Shown in pieces: positions 34,439 through 47,833 of a DNA stretch of 64,000 bases. The stretch is from Daucus carota subsp. sativus (Eukaryota > Streptophyta > Magnoliopsida > Apiales > Apiaceae). Both the position numbers and the translations under genes were made by a program. The DNA lies in the NCBI RefSeq assembly GCF_001625215.2, contig NC_030386.2, positions 35,715,296-35,779,295 of the forward strand, written 5' to 3'. The notes beneath the pieces are model-generated. The model saw only the letters and a program-made list of their open reading frames with translations, was not told the DNA's origin and searched no databases. Position 1 is the first letter of the stretch. Each line of letters opens with the position of its first letter.

Positions 34439-37400
34439 TGTGGCGCCCTCCAAACCCGGGTCAGAAGTTTGGGGTCCACATCTCAACATAAACCTGTAAT
34501 TAATGATATAATATATATAGTGACCCTTCACTGTCCTTGGATCGCAACAGGTTAAAGTATAAAACAAGCCACAACACAACTTTAATTATTACAAACCCAA
34601 ATCCCAAAATAAAAACTTAAATCTTACAAGCTTACATGCCATTTGTGTCTCGTTATTCAAACTAGTACATATATGAAAAGCCAGGTGCTGCTGATAGCTC
34701 TCTTCATCTCCTAGCCTGGAATCCTGACCTTACTACTAGCCTGAGGGTCATCGTTACCAACTTTCTCTGCCTTCACTGGAAAGAACATAAAATACCGCAA
34801 GAGTGAGCTAACCAGCTCAGCAAGTATAACAATATCAATTTAAAATATTAATCATAAGCTGAAGGAAACCAGTGTCTCAAGGAATCAATCTCCATACCAA
34901 GATTTGTTTTTAGAACATTGATTAGAATTGGATATTAAATTTATTTTTAAAAATCAAAGGTTAGGCTGCTGATCAGTCAGACACTAACCCCGAGCAGGTC
35001 CCACCATGCTCGTTTATTGGATCCAAGGCACACATTGGCCTAAAGTGACCACTCATCTGGTCTGACCATTCATCTGGTCCAAGTTTAGAAAACTATCCAA
35101 TTCTATCACAATCAAGATGATCAACAATATTATTCAATAAAATAAGAACATCAATATCATAAATAAATTTTGAAGCAGAAGCAACTACTATTCAAAGTGT
35201 CTCAAATGGATCTCAAAGGAGAAATGAGAATTATCTTCATGGTTTTAGCAAAGAATCAGATATTGCCTTATAGGATGGCAAAGCACGTCAAAGTTTCGTG
35301 TTTACATGAAGGAGGGTTCTAGGTTCACAAAAAGAATCCAATTATAAATGAATACTGTTAAGATCAGGAAACTGGAGTTTATGGAAAGAATCAATCAACT
35401 GTAAGTTATATGTCATAACAGATGTTATTTGGGGTCGTTCAACTGGTTACGGTCTGAAATAAAAGTGATTGATAACTGGTTGAGGTATCGAGAGTATATT
35501 TTTGAAATGAAATTAGGTTGTTATGGTAATCATTTAGAAGTTTTAAAGATGGAAGGTTTACAATTGAAATAAGTTTCGTAGCAGGTATCAAAGAATCGGT
35601 CAAAGGTTCAAGAATCAATAAGGTAAGTAATCCATAATATAGTTCAAGAAATCTGGTTGAAGGTTCAAGAATCAATAGGATAAATAATCCATAAAATAGT
35701 TCAAGAAATTTGGTTGAAGGTTCAAGAATCAATAGGATAAATAATCCATGCGATAATTCAATAGGTCACAGGACTTCATCAGAAAGTTCACTAAATAATC
35801 ACAACAGATACAACATATAATTGAAGGAAAGTCTGAGGGAACTTGCCTTATATAGCTGATCTCAAGTTTCAACTACGCTTGCTCGCTATACTACTCTATC
35901 ACCACTTGCTTTCCCTTCCTACGTCTCGCTTCTTCTGCTAATCACAACAATTCTTTATCAATATATGATCTCATACTATTCTTATCATCCTTTATTCGAA
36001 ACGAGCTTCTATCTACCCTTCGTTTCACCCAAATCCGATTTACGGATCAAAAGATATGTCAAACACAATTTTATATCAATCACGTAAATACATCACATGT
36101 CAATCAGATAGCACATAGCACATATCACATAAAATATTTAATAAAATGTATTTTTCAAAGGAAGTTTGAAGTCAAACGGATTTTTCTGGTATTTATTATA
36201 AATTTTTAAACATTTTTCGGAATTAAAACGGTCAAAGAATCATTTTATAAATAAATAATCCATTTCTGGATACTCGAAATCAAGTCCGAAATCATTTGAA
36301 ATCAATTAACGAGCTTCAATCATATTTTAGAATAATATTTTAAAGCTCGAAACTATTTTTCGGAATTTTAAAATCATTTAAAAATATTTAAAATCATTAA
36401 ATCCAATTAATAAATCAATTAAAATCAATTAATAATTAATTAAAACAATTAATCAATTAATAATTAAATTAATTGACTAACTATAATAATTAATTACTAA
36501 TTAAAATTAATTAATAAATTAAATCAGATTTATTTTTGAATTAATAAATAATTAAAAACAATTTTTGAAATTAAAATAAATGATTTTCGAAATTAAATTT
36601 AAATCAAAAATCATTTTTTAAAACTTTTAAAAAAAATCCAGGGTTTGAATTGCAAGTTTTGAAAACTACAGGGTTTGATTTGCAACTTTGGAAACTTCAG
36701 GGGTCTAAATGTCAAAAATGAAACTTGGGTGGCTAAACTTCACCACCTCCAAAAGTCCAGGGGCCAAACTGCAATTTTGCAGCCGCCGCCCCTGGCTTCG
36801 CCGGAGGTGGCGATTCCGGCCACCAATAGCCTCCAAATGGTGCAGATATGGAGTATCAAGCCTCCCCAACTCATCCATACAATCGATTTCACCAGAAACG
36901 GCCGGAATCGACCGTAATCGATCGAAGAAACTCGCCGTCGCCGGCGAGTTTTCTTTGAATCGATTCGTTCGATTCACGAACCTCAGCTAAGATTTGAAGC
37001 TATGTACACGTTCCTGAGATCACAACCAACATGATGGTATCATCCAATTTCACTTCTACCTCCTAGATTAAATAACCCTAATTTCCAATTGAAAACATTC
37101 ATCGCGCACATAACCCTAATTCCTGATTTCGAAGATTAAACCTCAAATTGAACACGTTATTGAACTCCAAGTCAAGCATATGATATACCAAAATGATCAG
37201 GAGAAGATTATCTACAACATACAATCATCAAATCACACAAACAACTTCAAAATCAAAAATCCCTAATTTGAGATTATTTACTTCGAATTTAAAACTCAAA
37301 ATCCAAACCCACCTGATGTTGCTGCACTGATTTTGATGCTAGATTATGATTCTACTTGTTAAAACCTTCAATTTGAGTCCTTGAACGCCAAAATCCGAGT

Positions 37401-38193
37401 CCGATAACGCGTCCAAATCCTCGTTTGAATCTCAAGAACACGAAGAACTCTCTCGGGAATTTCTCGGTTTTAACTGGTTTTATGATTTTCGTAATGAAAT
37501 AAAGTACGGTTAAGGATATTTATACTTATAAATAATTAGTACCCCTTTGGATCATATATGGCATGAAAATACAATGTTTAATAGCTTTATACTAATAGAA
37601 CGGGTCCAATCGGTACCGGTTTTTGAGATAACTATCAAAACGGGGCTTTTTAATCCGTCATTAGTACGCGGGTCCCACCGTCATTATGACAAGATAAGGA
37701 TAAGTATAAAATATCTAGTTTCACGTTTATCGATACAACCGGATAATTATCGAATACCGAAAGATTCCGCCGGACCGGCTCCGGAACAAACCGTACTCCG
37801 GATCGAAAAAGTCAAAACATGAAAAGTGTCCGGAATGGTCAAATTAAGCTAAAGGTGAATTTTGTTGAAATTTTCGGGAAGTAAAATCTCGGTACCGTTA
37901 CAGGTTGACGGTTTTCGGAAAATCAAAATAATTAGTGATTAATTAAAATATACATAATTAAATCCATAAATCAAATATAAAATCATCAGACAATACATAA
38001 ATCGATATGAACATATCTAAATAAACTATATTTTGTACTGAACATATAAAAAATTGATATTCCTCAAATTTAATCAAAAATACTTAACTAAATTAATAGA
38101 ACAGGAACCAATTAATTCACAGAAATTCATATAAAATTCATATAATATTCATTAATCATTCAAATAATTACACGGATAATCCCAGATGTTACA
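34439..38193 (-). repeat. 3' LTR (in transcription orientation), 3755 bp
   Basis: Same length as its partner. The only mismatches I found are at 37213 and 37984. It carries the same three tandem units (about 35595-35750) and the GC-rich patch (36780-36950). Confidence 0.95.
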
Positions 38194-38206
38194 TCCTTCC
38201 CCCCTT
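38194..38206 (-). other. Polypurine tract
   Basis: The minus strand reads AAGGGGGGAAGGA directly against the 3' LTR start. It would prime plus-strand DNA synthesis. Confidence 0.9.
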
Positions 38207-38231
38207 AAAAGGATTCTGTCCTCAGAATCGC

Positions 38232-41200
38232 TTAGGTAAACAAATGAGGGTACTTTTCACGCATATCACTTTCTAATTCCCAGGTTGACTCTTCAACCTT
38301 CGGGTTTCTCCACAGTACCCTTACTAAGTTAACTACCTTGTTTCTTAACACCTTCTCTCTCCTATCCAAGATTTCCATTGGCCTTTCTACATATGATAAA
38401 TCTGCCTCGAGTTCTATCGGCTCATACTCTATCACATGTTTCGAATCTGGATTATACTTCTTAAGCATCGATACATGAAAGACGTTATGGATGTGCTCCA
38501 TGTGCGGGGGTAACGCCAATTCGTACGCTACTTTGCCTACACGTCTCAAGATTTCAAATGGCCCTACGTATCGGGGACTTAGCTTGCCTTTCTTTCCGAA
38601 TCTGGATAGTCCTTTCCATGGTGACACCTTCAGTAACACTGCTTCTCCGTCTTCAAATTCTACGTCCTTCCGGAATTGATCTGCATAATTTCGTTGACGA
38701 CTCTGTGCTGCAATTAGTCGTTTCTGAATAATTTCAACGACTTCCTTTGTTTGCTGTACTAATTCTGGTCCCAATACTTTGCGTTCTCCGACTTCATCCC
38801 AATATACTGGTGATCGACATTTGCGTCCGTAAAGAGCTTCATAAGGAGGCATCCCAATACTTGCGTGATAACTATTATTGTATGCAAATTCCACTAAAGG
38901 TAGATGCTCGTCCCAATTGCCTTTGAAATCAATTGCACATACACGTAGCATGTCCTCGATCGTCTGAATAGTTCTCTCACTTTGGCCGTCTGTTTGTGGA
39001 TGATATGCCGTACTCATATTCAATTTAGTGCCCAAGCATTCCTGAAAACTTTTCCAAAATCTCGAATTAAATCGTGGATCTCTATCTGATACAATGGATA
39101 CGGGGACTCCATGACGAACTACAATCTCTTTCAAGTACATATGAACTAATTTATCCAAAGAGAATCTCTCATGGATCGGAAGAAAATGCGCTGACTTGGT
39201 TAGTCTATCCACTATAACCCAAATGGCATCATGGTTTGCTTTAGTCCTTGGTAATCCTACAATAAAATCCATAGCAATATGTTCCCACCTCCATTCTGGA
39301 ATCTCTAAAGGTTGCAATAATCCACTTGGTCTTTGGTGTTCTGCTTTCACTCTTTGACACGTATAGCATTTACTCACCCATTCTGCAATCTCTCTTTTCA
39401 TGTCTGGCCACCAATAGTTCTTCTTTAAATCTCTATACATCTTAGTGCTGCCTGGATGAATTGAATATTTGGAATTGTGTGCTTCCTGCAATATATCATT
39501 CTTTAACTCTGTCACCGGGGGAATCCATATCCTGGAAGAAAATCTAAAAATCCCTTGATCATCTTTCTGTGTACATAACTCTTCTCCTACTAACTTGTTT
39601 ACATCCTGATCCATTACCTCTTCCTGGCACTTCTTAATCTTTTCTAATAGCTCTGGTTAAAAGGTCATGGTATACACCGCCATCTTTGTTGGTTCATGAA
39701 TTCTTACCTCGATTTCCAACTTCTGAAACTCTCTATATAACTCCTCTGGCACAGTCAATACGTTTAACCTCTCCTTTCTACTTAAAGCATCTGCTACAAC
39801 GTTGGCTTTTCCTGGATGATACTTAATCGTACAATCATAATCCTTAATCAACTCTAGCCATCTCCTTTGTCTCATGTTAAGCTCCTTCTGGGTAAAGATA
39901 TACTTCAAACTTTTATGATCTGTATAAATCTCACATTTTTCTCCGTACAAATAATGTCTCCATATTTTTAATGCAAATACAATAGCTGCCAACTCCAGGT
40001 CATGAGTGGGGTACTTTTGTTCATGAGGTTTAAGTTGTCTAGAGGCATATGCAATAACTTTATCATGCTGCATCAATACACATCCTAATCCTTTATAAGA
40101 GGCATCACTATAAATCACAAAATTTCCTTGATCATCTGGAAGGGACAATACTGGTGCTGACACTAATCTCTTCTTCAACTCCTGAAAACTTTCCTCACAC
40201 TTCTCATTCCATATGAACTTTTCATTCTTTCTAGTTAACTTAGTCAGTGGGGTTGCAATTCTTGAGAAATCCTGTACAAACCTTCTATAATAACCTGCTA
40301 ACCCCAAGAAACTCCTGATCTCTGTGGGGGTCTTTGGTCTTTCCCAATTCATTATAGCTTCAATCTTTGCTGGATCTACCTTGATTCCTTCACGACTCAC
40401 TATGTGTCCTAGAAATTGAACTTCTTGTAACCAAAATTCACATTTAGAAAACTTTGCATACAACTTCTCCTTTCTTAGTATCTCTAAGGCTGTTCTTAAA
40501 TGTTCCGCATGCTCCTCAGCTGTCTTAGAATATATCAGAATATCATCTATAAAAACAATCACAAACTTGTCCAAATACTTCTTAAAGACTCTATTCATTA
40601 AATCCATAAAAGCTGCTGGTGCATTCGTTAATCCAAAAGCCATCACTAAAAATTCATAATGACCGTACCTTGTTCTAAAAGCTGTCTTAGGTATATCCTC
40701 AGATTTGATTTTGAGCTGATGGTATCCTGACCTAAGGTCAATCTTAGAAAAATACTCTGCTCCTTTCAACTGGTCAAACAAGTCGTCAATACGGGGTAAA
40801 GGATATTTATTCTTGATGGTAAGCTTATTAAGCTCTCTGTAATCTATACATAACCTCATACTTCCATCTTTCTTCTTTACAAACAACACTGGTGCTCCCC
40901 ATGGGGATACACTAGGTCTAATCACTCCTTTTTCCAATAACTCTTGTAATTGTTTTGCCAATTCTTTCATCTCTACGGGTGCCATCCTATACGGGGCTTT
41001 GGATATCGGCTCCGTTCCAGGTGCTAAGTCAATTGCAAATTCTATCTCTCTATCTGGAGGAAGTCCTGGTAACTCATCCAGAAACACGTCTGGAAATTCA
41101 TTCACTACAGGAATATTAACAAGTTTTACTGGTTCTTGACTTTTATTAATTACATAGGCAATATAGGCTTCGCATCCTTGACGTAACATCCTTTTTGCTT

Positions 41201-42845
41201 GCATCATGGTTAAGAACTTCTTTACTTGCTTTTGTCCTCTAAACGTTATTACCCCATGGTCTGGTGCCATTAGTATTACTTTCTTATTTTTACAATCTAT
41301 CTGCGCCCTATATTTAGACAACCAATCCATCCCTAAGATTACATCAAACTCCCCCAACTTGAAAGGTATCAAGTCGGCACAAAACTTATTTCTTAAAATC
41401 CCAATTTCACAATCAGGGCAAACTCGATTAACGGAGACACGATCCTGATTAGCTAGTTCTACATTCATAACCTCATTCAACAATTCAACCGGACAATTCA
41501 ACTTATCAACAAAAGCTTGAGAAATAAATGATCTAGTAGCTCCGGAATCAATTAACACCTTGGCATTTATAGAGTTTACATTAAGCGTACCTGTCACCAC
41601 ATCGGCATCCTGAATAGCATCTTTCACTGACATATCAAAGACTCTTGCCCTAGGAGGTTCATTCACTTCTGGAACAGTTCCCATGATTCTAAGTGCATTG
41701 CTAACAGGGGCTGGTGTCTTGCAGTCCTTAGCCATATGTCCTGGCTTTCCACATTTAAAACATGTATATCCTATAGCTGGAGTCTTACTTGTTGAGCCTC
41801 TATTGGTCTGATCCTTTATTGCTGGCTGGTTCTGACATTCTCTAGAGTAGTGTCCTTTCTGGTTGCATTTAAAACATACCACATTCAGTTTGTTACATAC
41901 TCCTCCATGTCTCTTGCCACACGTTTGACATTCTGGCATTGAAGACCTTTGCTGATTGGCCTGACTTCCCGTAAGAAAACGTCCTCCTTGTCCACCACTA
42001 CCTATTTTCTTAAAATTAGGATTTCCTCCTACTTGAAACTTCCCTTTCTTCTGGAACCTCCCTTGATGAGATAATCCTCCTCTATTGTCTGGCTTTCTCT
42101 TCTTATCCTCTTTAGACTTCTGAAACAACTCATTCTCAGCCTCCGCAATCATTGCTTTCTCAACCACTGCCGCATACGTCTCTAATTGCAAAATAGCTAA
42201 CTTGCTTCTAATCCAAGGCTTTAGACCTTGTTGGAACCTTTTTGCTTTCTGCCTATCTGTCTCTACATAAGTTGGCACAAACCTAGCCAATTCCGCAAAC
42301 TTATTCTCATATTCCACCACAGACATATTTCCTTGTTTCAACTCTAAAAAGTTCAACTCCATTTGATCTTGAAGAAACCTAGGAAAATACTTTTCTAAAA
42401 ACAATTCCTTAAACCTCTCCCAAGTCATCTCAACTGTACCTTCCATATTCTTCACTGATTCCCACCAATACGTTGCTTCATTCTTTAAGTAATGACTAGC
42501 AAACTTTGTTTTCTGGTCCTCACTTGCTGGAACTAATTCAAAACACTTTTCCATTTCTTTTAACCATGTTTGGGCTGCAACAGGATCTGCTGAGCCCTTA
42601 AACTCTGGAGGATTAACTGCCTGAAAAGTTTTAAAAGTTACCCTAGGATTCTCTTGATGTTGCTGTTGTCGGGTAAGATGAGCAGTTTGTTGAGCCAAAA
42701 TTTGAATTAGTTGGGCCACAGCAGGATCTACTGGGCCTATGTTGACATTCTGGTTATCATTGTTATCATTGATGCTGTTGGTGCCTTCAGGATCACTGTT
42801 GGCACGAGTATGTCTTGTTGGAGGCATTCTGTAAAGAAGAAACAA
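38232..42845 (-). pseudogene. Ty3/Gypsy gag-pol polyprotein, one frame interrupted by a single stop
   Basis: One reading frame from 42845 down to 38232, broken only by TAA at 39657-39659 (the two open parts are 1062 and 460 codons and lie in the same frame). The real start is probably MPPTRH, codon 7. Order: gag core ([20 protein letters not shown]); zinc knuckles [14 protein letters not shown] and [14 protein letters not shown]; protease [12 protein letters not shown]; reverse transcriptase with FIDDILIYS; RNase H with [10 protein letters not shown] and YTDHKSLKY; stop; integrase zinc finger (HNSKYSIHPG to CYTCQ); D,D,E core (MDFIVGLP, VSDRDPRF, GQSERTIQ); and a chromodomain-like tail (VEESTWELESDMREKYPHLF). 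The stop separates integrase from the rest, so this copy is probably non-autonomous unless the stop is read through. Confidence 0.93.
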
Positions 42846-43189
42846 TTCACTTAGTCGTTTTAAATCAAATTTTCTTTTTATAAAAGGTTTTTTTTTTTTA
42901 AGAAAACAGATTTATACATTTTTGAAAACATTTTTGAGATTGTTTACTAAATAAATTGCATGCTTCTTTACAGAATGTAAAACATTAAAAGAAAGGTTAC
43001 AATATTATCACAAGAGTTTATGATCGGTACTGAAAGTAAAGTAAAGTAAAGCAAGTGCGATAAAGTAAAGGACAAGACTGTAAATAAAAGATGCTGATAT
43101 ATATAAGTCAGTGCTGGAGATACAAGCGTCAAGCGCTTCGTCAAAAGTAAAGTACAACAACAGCAACAGCAAGGCTATCACCTAGTCAG

Positions 43190-43305
43190 CTCGGTTAGTC
43201 TATATATACATGTCAAAATCTGCTGACAACCACAACCACATACCCGTCATCTAGTCAGCTCCGCTAGTCTATATACATACATGTCAAAATCTGCTGACCT
43301 GATAC
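43190..43305. repeat. Tandem duplication and small repeats in the retrotransposon leader
   Basis: The block with TAGTCAGCTC, GTTAGTCTATATA and ATGTCAAAATCTGCTGAC occurs twice in tandem (unit about 65-70 bp), just downstream of an AGTAAAGTAAAG microsatellite at about 43038-43055. It lies between the extra ORF and gag. Confidence 0.75.
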
Positions 43306-43361
43306 ATACTACACACTACACACTAATGTACCTGGCACCTCCGCTCTACAACTACTATCAT

Positions 43362-43916
43362 TTAGCTCCCAGGAAAAGTAGGACCTCCAAATGTGTCCAA
43401 CTCTTTCATTATCCAAATAGCCCAGTCTGCTAAGTCACCATAACCCTCAGCCACGGTATTAAGCTTTGCCATCGCATTCATTCTTACATCCACAATCCTC
43501 TGCCTCAGCTCTCGTTCAGCTCTACTAGGGTCCATCATCTGTATGATACGCTCCATCTCTCTGACCTGCCCAAGTAAGTACTGACGCTCCATCCTCATCG
43601 CCTCAAACTCATGATAAGGAACAGGGTCTGATGCAGGACGGAAAGAAGTGTGGATAGAAGAACCTCGGGTGGAACTAAGGGTACTGGGTGGGGGTCCACG
43701 TATAAAAGGCCTAGCATGATAAGTCGAGGGTATCTTTCTGGATGGAACAACTGCTGCTGCGGCCAACACATCCTCTAAAGAGGGTGAAACAGGCTGGCGA
43801 AGCTCAGGTCTCTGAGGAGGTGAGGGTCCATTAACTGTGGTGTCTGAATGTTGTGAATATGGAGGAATGATAGGGTCGGACATCATAAATATCTGCAAAT
43901 CAATATAACAGAACAC
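43362..43916 (-). CDS. Extra retrotransposon ORF upstream of gag, 184 aa, function unknown
   Basis: An uninterrupted frame between the primer site and gag, on the coding strand of the element. A start at the internal MMSDPIIPP (about residue 11-12) is as likely as the first Met. It is Pro/Ser-rich for about 100 residues, then has a basic, helix-prone stretch with MRMERQYLLGQVREMERI and RAERELRQRI that could form a coiled coil, then DLADWAIWIMKEL. I recognise no domain. Its intact state in a young element suggests that it is translated. It could be an accessory protein or part of a longer leader transcript. Confidence 0.6.
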   Translation of the reverse strand: MFCYIDLQIFMMSDPIIPPYSQHSDTTVNGPSPPQRPELRQPVSPSLEDVLAAAAVVPSRKIPSTYHARPFIRGPPPSTLSSTRGSSIHTSFRPASDPVPYHEFEAMRMERQYLLGQVREMERIIQMMDPSRAERELRQRIVDVRMNAMAKLNTVAEGYGDLADWAIWIMKELDTFGGPTFPGS

Positions 43917-44058
43917 CTATAAGAATTCCTGATATCACAAGAGCCTACTTCTCACTAATACTCACCTCTCACGTTCTATCTATCTATCACTCATTTCTAG
44001 TCCTAATCTTCTACCCAACCTAACAATCTAGGCTTGTTTCATTGACTTAAAACCTGTC

Positions 44059-44070
44059 GCTCTGATACCA
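44059..44070 (-). other. Primer binding site, initiator methionine tRNA
   Basis: The minus strand reads TGGTATCAGAGC three bases inside the 5' LTR, the standard match to the 3' end of plant initiator-Met tRNA used by most plant LTR retrotransposons. Confidence 0.95.
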
Positions 44071-44073
44071 ACC

Positions 44074-47000
44074 TGTGGCGCCCTCCAAACCCGGGTCAGA
44101 AGTTTGGGGTCCACATCTCAACATAAACCTGTAATTAATGATATAATATATATAGTGACCCTTCACTGTCCTTGGATCGCAACAGGTTAAAGTATAAAAC
44201 AAGCCACAACACAACTTTAATTATTACAAACCCAAATCCCAAAATAAAAACTTAAATCTTACAAGCTTACATGCCATTTGTGTCTCGTTATTCAAACTAG
44301 TACATATATGAAAAGCCAGGTGCTGCTGATAGCTCTCTTCATCTCCTAGCCTGGAATCCTGACCTTACTACTAGCCTGAGGGTCATCGTTACCAACTTTC
44401 TCTGCCTTCACTGGAAAGAACATAAAATACCGCAAGAGTGAGCTAACCAGCTCAGCAAGTATAACAATATCAATTTAAAATATTAATCATAAGCTGAAGG
44501 AAACCAGTGTCTCAAGGAATCAATCTCCATACCAAGATTTGTTTTTAGAACATTGATTAGAATTGGATATTAAATTTATTTTTAAAAATCAAAGGTTAGG
44601 CTGCTGATCAGTCAGACACTAACCCCGAGCAGGTCCCACCATGCTCGTTTATTGGATCCAAGGCACACATTGGCCTAAAGTGACCACTCATCTGGTCTGA
44701 CCATTCATCTGGTCCAAGTTTAGAAAACTATCCAATTCTATCACAATCAAGATGATCAACAATATTATTCAATAAAATAAGAACATCAATATCATAAATA
44801 AATTTTGAAGCAGAAGCAACTACTATTCAAAGTGTCTCAAATGGATCTCAAAGGAGAAATGAGAATTATCTTCATGGTTTTAGCAAAGAATCAGATATTG
44901 CCTTATAGGATGGCAAAGCACGTCAAAGTTTCGTGTTTACATGAAGGAGGGTTCTAGGTTCACAAAAAGAATCCAATTATAAATGAATACTGTTAAGATC
45001 AGGAAACTGGAGTTTATGGAAAGAATCAATCAACTGTAAGTTATATGTCATAACAGATGTTATTTGGGGTCGTTCAACTGGTTACGGTCTGAAATAAAAG
45101 TGATTGATAACTGGTTGAGGTATCGAGAGTATATTTTTGAAATGAAATTAGGTTGTTATGGTAATCATTTAGAAGTTTTAAAGATGGAAGGTTTACAATT
45201 GAAATAAGTTTCGTAGCAGGTATCAAAGAATCGGTCAAAGGTTCAAGAATCAATAAGGTAAGTAATCCATAATATAGTTCAAGAAATCTGGTTGAAGGTT
45301 CAAGAATCAATAGGATAAATAATCCATAAAATAGTTCAAGAAATTTGGTTGAAGGTTCAAGAATCAATAGGATAAATAATCCATGCGATAATTCAATAGG
45401 TCACAGGACTTCATCAGAAAGTTCACTAAATAATCACAACAGATACAACATATAATTGAAGGAAAGTCTGAGGGAACTTGCCTTATATAGCTGATCTCAA
45501 GTTTCAACTACGCTTGCTCGCTATACTACTCTATCACCACTTGCTTTCCCTTCCTACGTCTCGCTTCTTCTGCTAATCACAACAATTCTTTATCAATATA
45601 TGATCTCATACTATTCTTATCATCCTTTATTCGAAACGAGCTTCTATCTACCCTTCGTTTCACCCAAATCCGATTTACGGATCAAAAGATATGTCAAACA
45701 CAATTTTATATCAATCACGTAAATACATCACATGTCAATCAGATAGCACATAGCACATATCACATAAAATATTTAATAAAATGTATTTTTCAAAGGAAGT
45801 TTGAAGTCAAACGGATTTTTCTGGTATTTATTATAAATTTTTAAACATTTTTCGGAATTAAAACGGTCAAAGAATCATTTTATAAATAAATAATCCATTT
45901 CTGGATACTCGAAATCAAGTCCGAAATCATTTGAAATCAATTAACGAGCTTCAATCATATTTTAGAATAATATTTTAAAGCTCGAAACTATTTTTCGGAA
46001 TTTTAAAATCATTTAAAAATATTTAAAATCATTAAATCCAATTAATAAATCAATTAAAATCAATTAATAATTAATTAAAACAATTAATCAATTAATAATT
46101 AAATTAATTGACTAACTATAATAATTAATTACTAATTAAAATTAATTAATAAATTAAATCAGATTTATTTTTGAATTAATAAATAATTAAAAACAATTTT
46201 TGAAATTAAAATAAATGATTTTCGAAATTAAATTTAAATCAAAAATCATTTTTTAAAACTTTTAAAAAAAATCCAGGGTTTGAATTGCAAGTTTTGAAAA
46301 CTACAGGGTTTGATTTGCAACTTTGGAAACTTCAGGGGTCTAAATGTCAAAAATGAAACTTGGGTGGCTAAACTTCACCACCTCCAAAAGTCCAGGGGCC
46401 AAACTGCAATTTTGCAGCCGCCGCCCCTGGCTTCGCCGGAGGTGGCGATTCCGGCCACCAATAGCCTCCAAATGGTGCAGATATGGAGTATCAAGCCTCC
46501 CCAACTCATCCATACAATCGATTTCACCAGAAACGGCCGGAATCGACCGTAATCGATCGAAGAAACTCGCCGTCGCCGGCGAGTTTTCTTTGAATCGATT
46601 CGTTCGATTCACGAACCTCAGCTAAGATTTGAAGCTATGTACACGTTCCTGAGATCACAACCAACATGATGGTATCATCCAATTTCACTTCTACCTCCTA
46701 GATTAAATAACCCTAATTTCCAATTGAAAACATTCATCGCGCACATAACCCTAATTCCTGATTTCGAAGATTAAACCTCAAATTGAACACGTTATTGAAC
46801 TCCAAGTCAAGCATATGATATACCAAAATGATCAGGAGAAGATTATCAACAACATACAATCATCAAATCACACAAACAACTTCAAAATCAAAAATCCCTA
46901 ATTTGAGATTATTTACTTCGAATTTAAAACTCAAAATCCAAACCCACCTGATGTTGCTGCACTGATTTTGATGCTAGATTATGATTCTACTTGTTAAAAC

Positions 47001-47828
47001 CTTCAATTTGAGTCCTTGAACGCCAAAATCCGAGTCCGATAACGCGTCCAAATCCTCGTTTGAATCTCAAGAACACGAAGAACTCTCTCGGGAATTTCTC
47101 GGTTTTAACTGGTTTTATGATTTTCGTAATGAAATAAAGTACGGTTAAGGATATTTATACTTATAAATAATTAGTACCCCTTTGGATCATATATGGCATG
47201 AAAATACAATGTTTAATAGCTTTATACTAATAGAACGGGTCCAATCGGTACCGGTTTTTGAGATAACTATCAAAACGGGGCTTTTTAATCCGTCATTAGT
47301 ACGCGGGTCCCACCGTCATTATGACAAGATAAGGATAAGTATAAAATATCTAGTTTCACGTTTATCGATACAACCGGATAATTATCGAATACCGAAAGAT
47401 TCCGCCGGACCGGCTCCGGAACAAACCGTACTCCGGATCGAAAAAGTCAAAACATGAAAAGTGTCCGGAATGGTCAAATTAAGCTAAAGGTGAATTTTGT
47501 TGAAATTTTCGGGAAGTAAAATCTCGGTACCGTTACAGGTTGACGGTTTTCGGAAAATCAAAATAATTAGTGATTAATTAAAATATACATAATTAAATCC
47601 ATAAATCAAATATAAAATTATCAGACAATACATAAATCGATATGAACATATCTAAATAAACTATATTTTGTACTGAACATATAAAAAATTGATATTCCTC
47701 AAATTTAATCAAAAATACTTAACTAAATTAATAGAACAGGAACCAATTAATTCACAGAAATTCATATAAAATTCATATAATATTCATTAATCATTCAAAT
47801 AATTACACGGATAATCCCAGATGTTACA
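44074..47828 (-). repeat. 5' LTR (in transcription orientation), 3755 bp
   Basis: On the minus strand it begins TGTAACATCTGGG and ends GGGCGCCACA. It contains a GC-rich patch at 46415-46585 inside otherwise AT-rich DNA and three tandem units of about 57 bp (about 45230-45385). Short open frames inside are copies of the same non-coding frames seen in the other LTR. Confidence 0.95.
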
Positions 47829-47833
47829 TTATA

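Larger units (their letters stand above)
34439..47828 (-). mobile_element. Complete Ty3/Gypsy LTR retrotransposon, chromovirus (Tekay/Del-like), 13,390 bp
   Basis: Two 3755-bp LTRs (34439-38193, 44074-47828) begin and end in TG..CA and are flanked by TTATA (34434-34438, 47829-47833). Transcription runs on the minus strand. The element has an initiator-Met tRNA primer site (44059-44070), an extra ORF, gag, protease, reverse transcriptase, RNase H, integrase with a chromodomain-like end, and a polypurine tract (38194-38206). I found only two LTR differences (37213 T against 46848 A; 37984 C against 47619 T), so the insertion is recent. Clade placement rests on domain order and the integrase tail, and should be read as likely, not certain. 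Confidence 0.95.

Noticed and set aside
35439..37822. Several open frames of 80-97 codons inside the LTR, repeated in the second LTR
   Set aside because: They recur only because the LTR is duplicated, lie on both strands over the same bases, and have no protein-like features.
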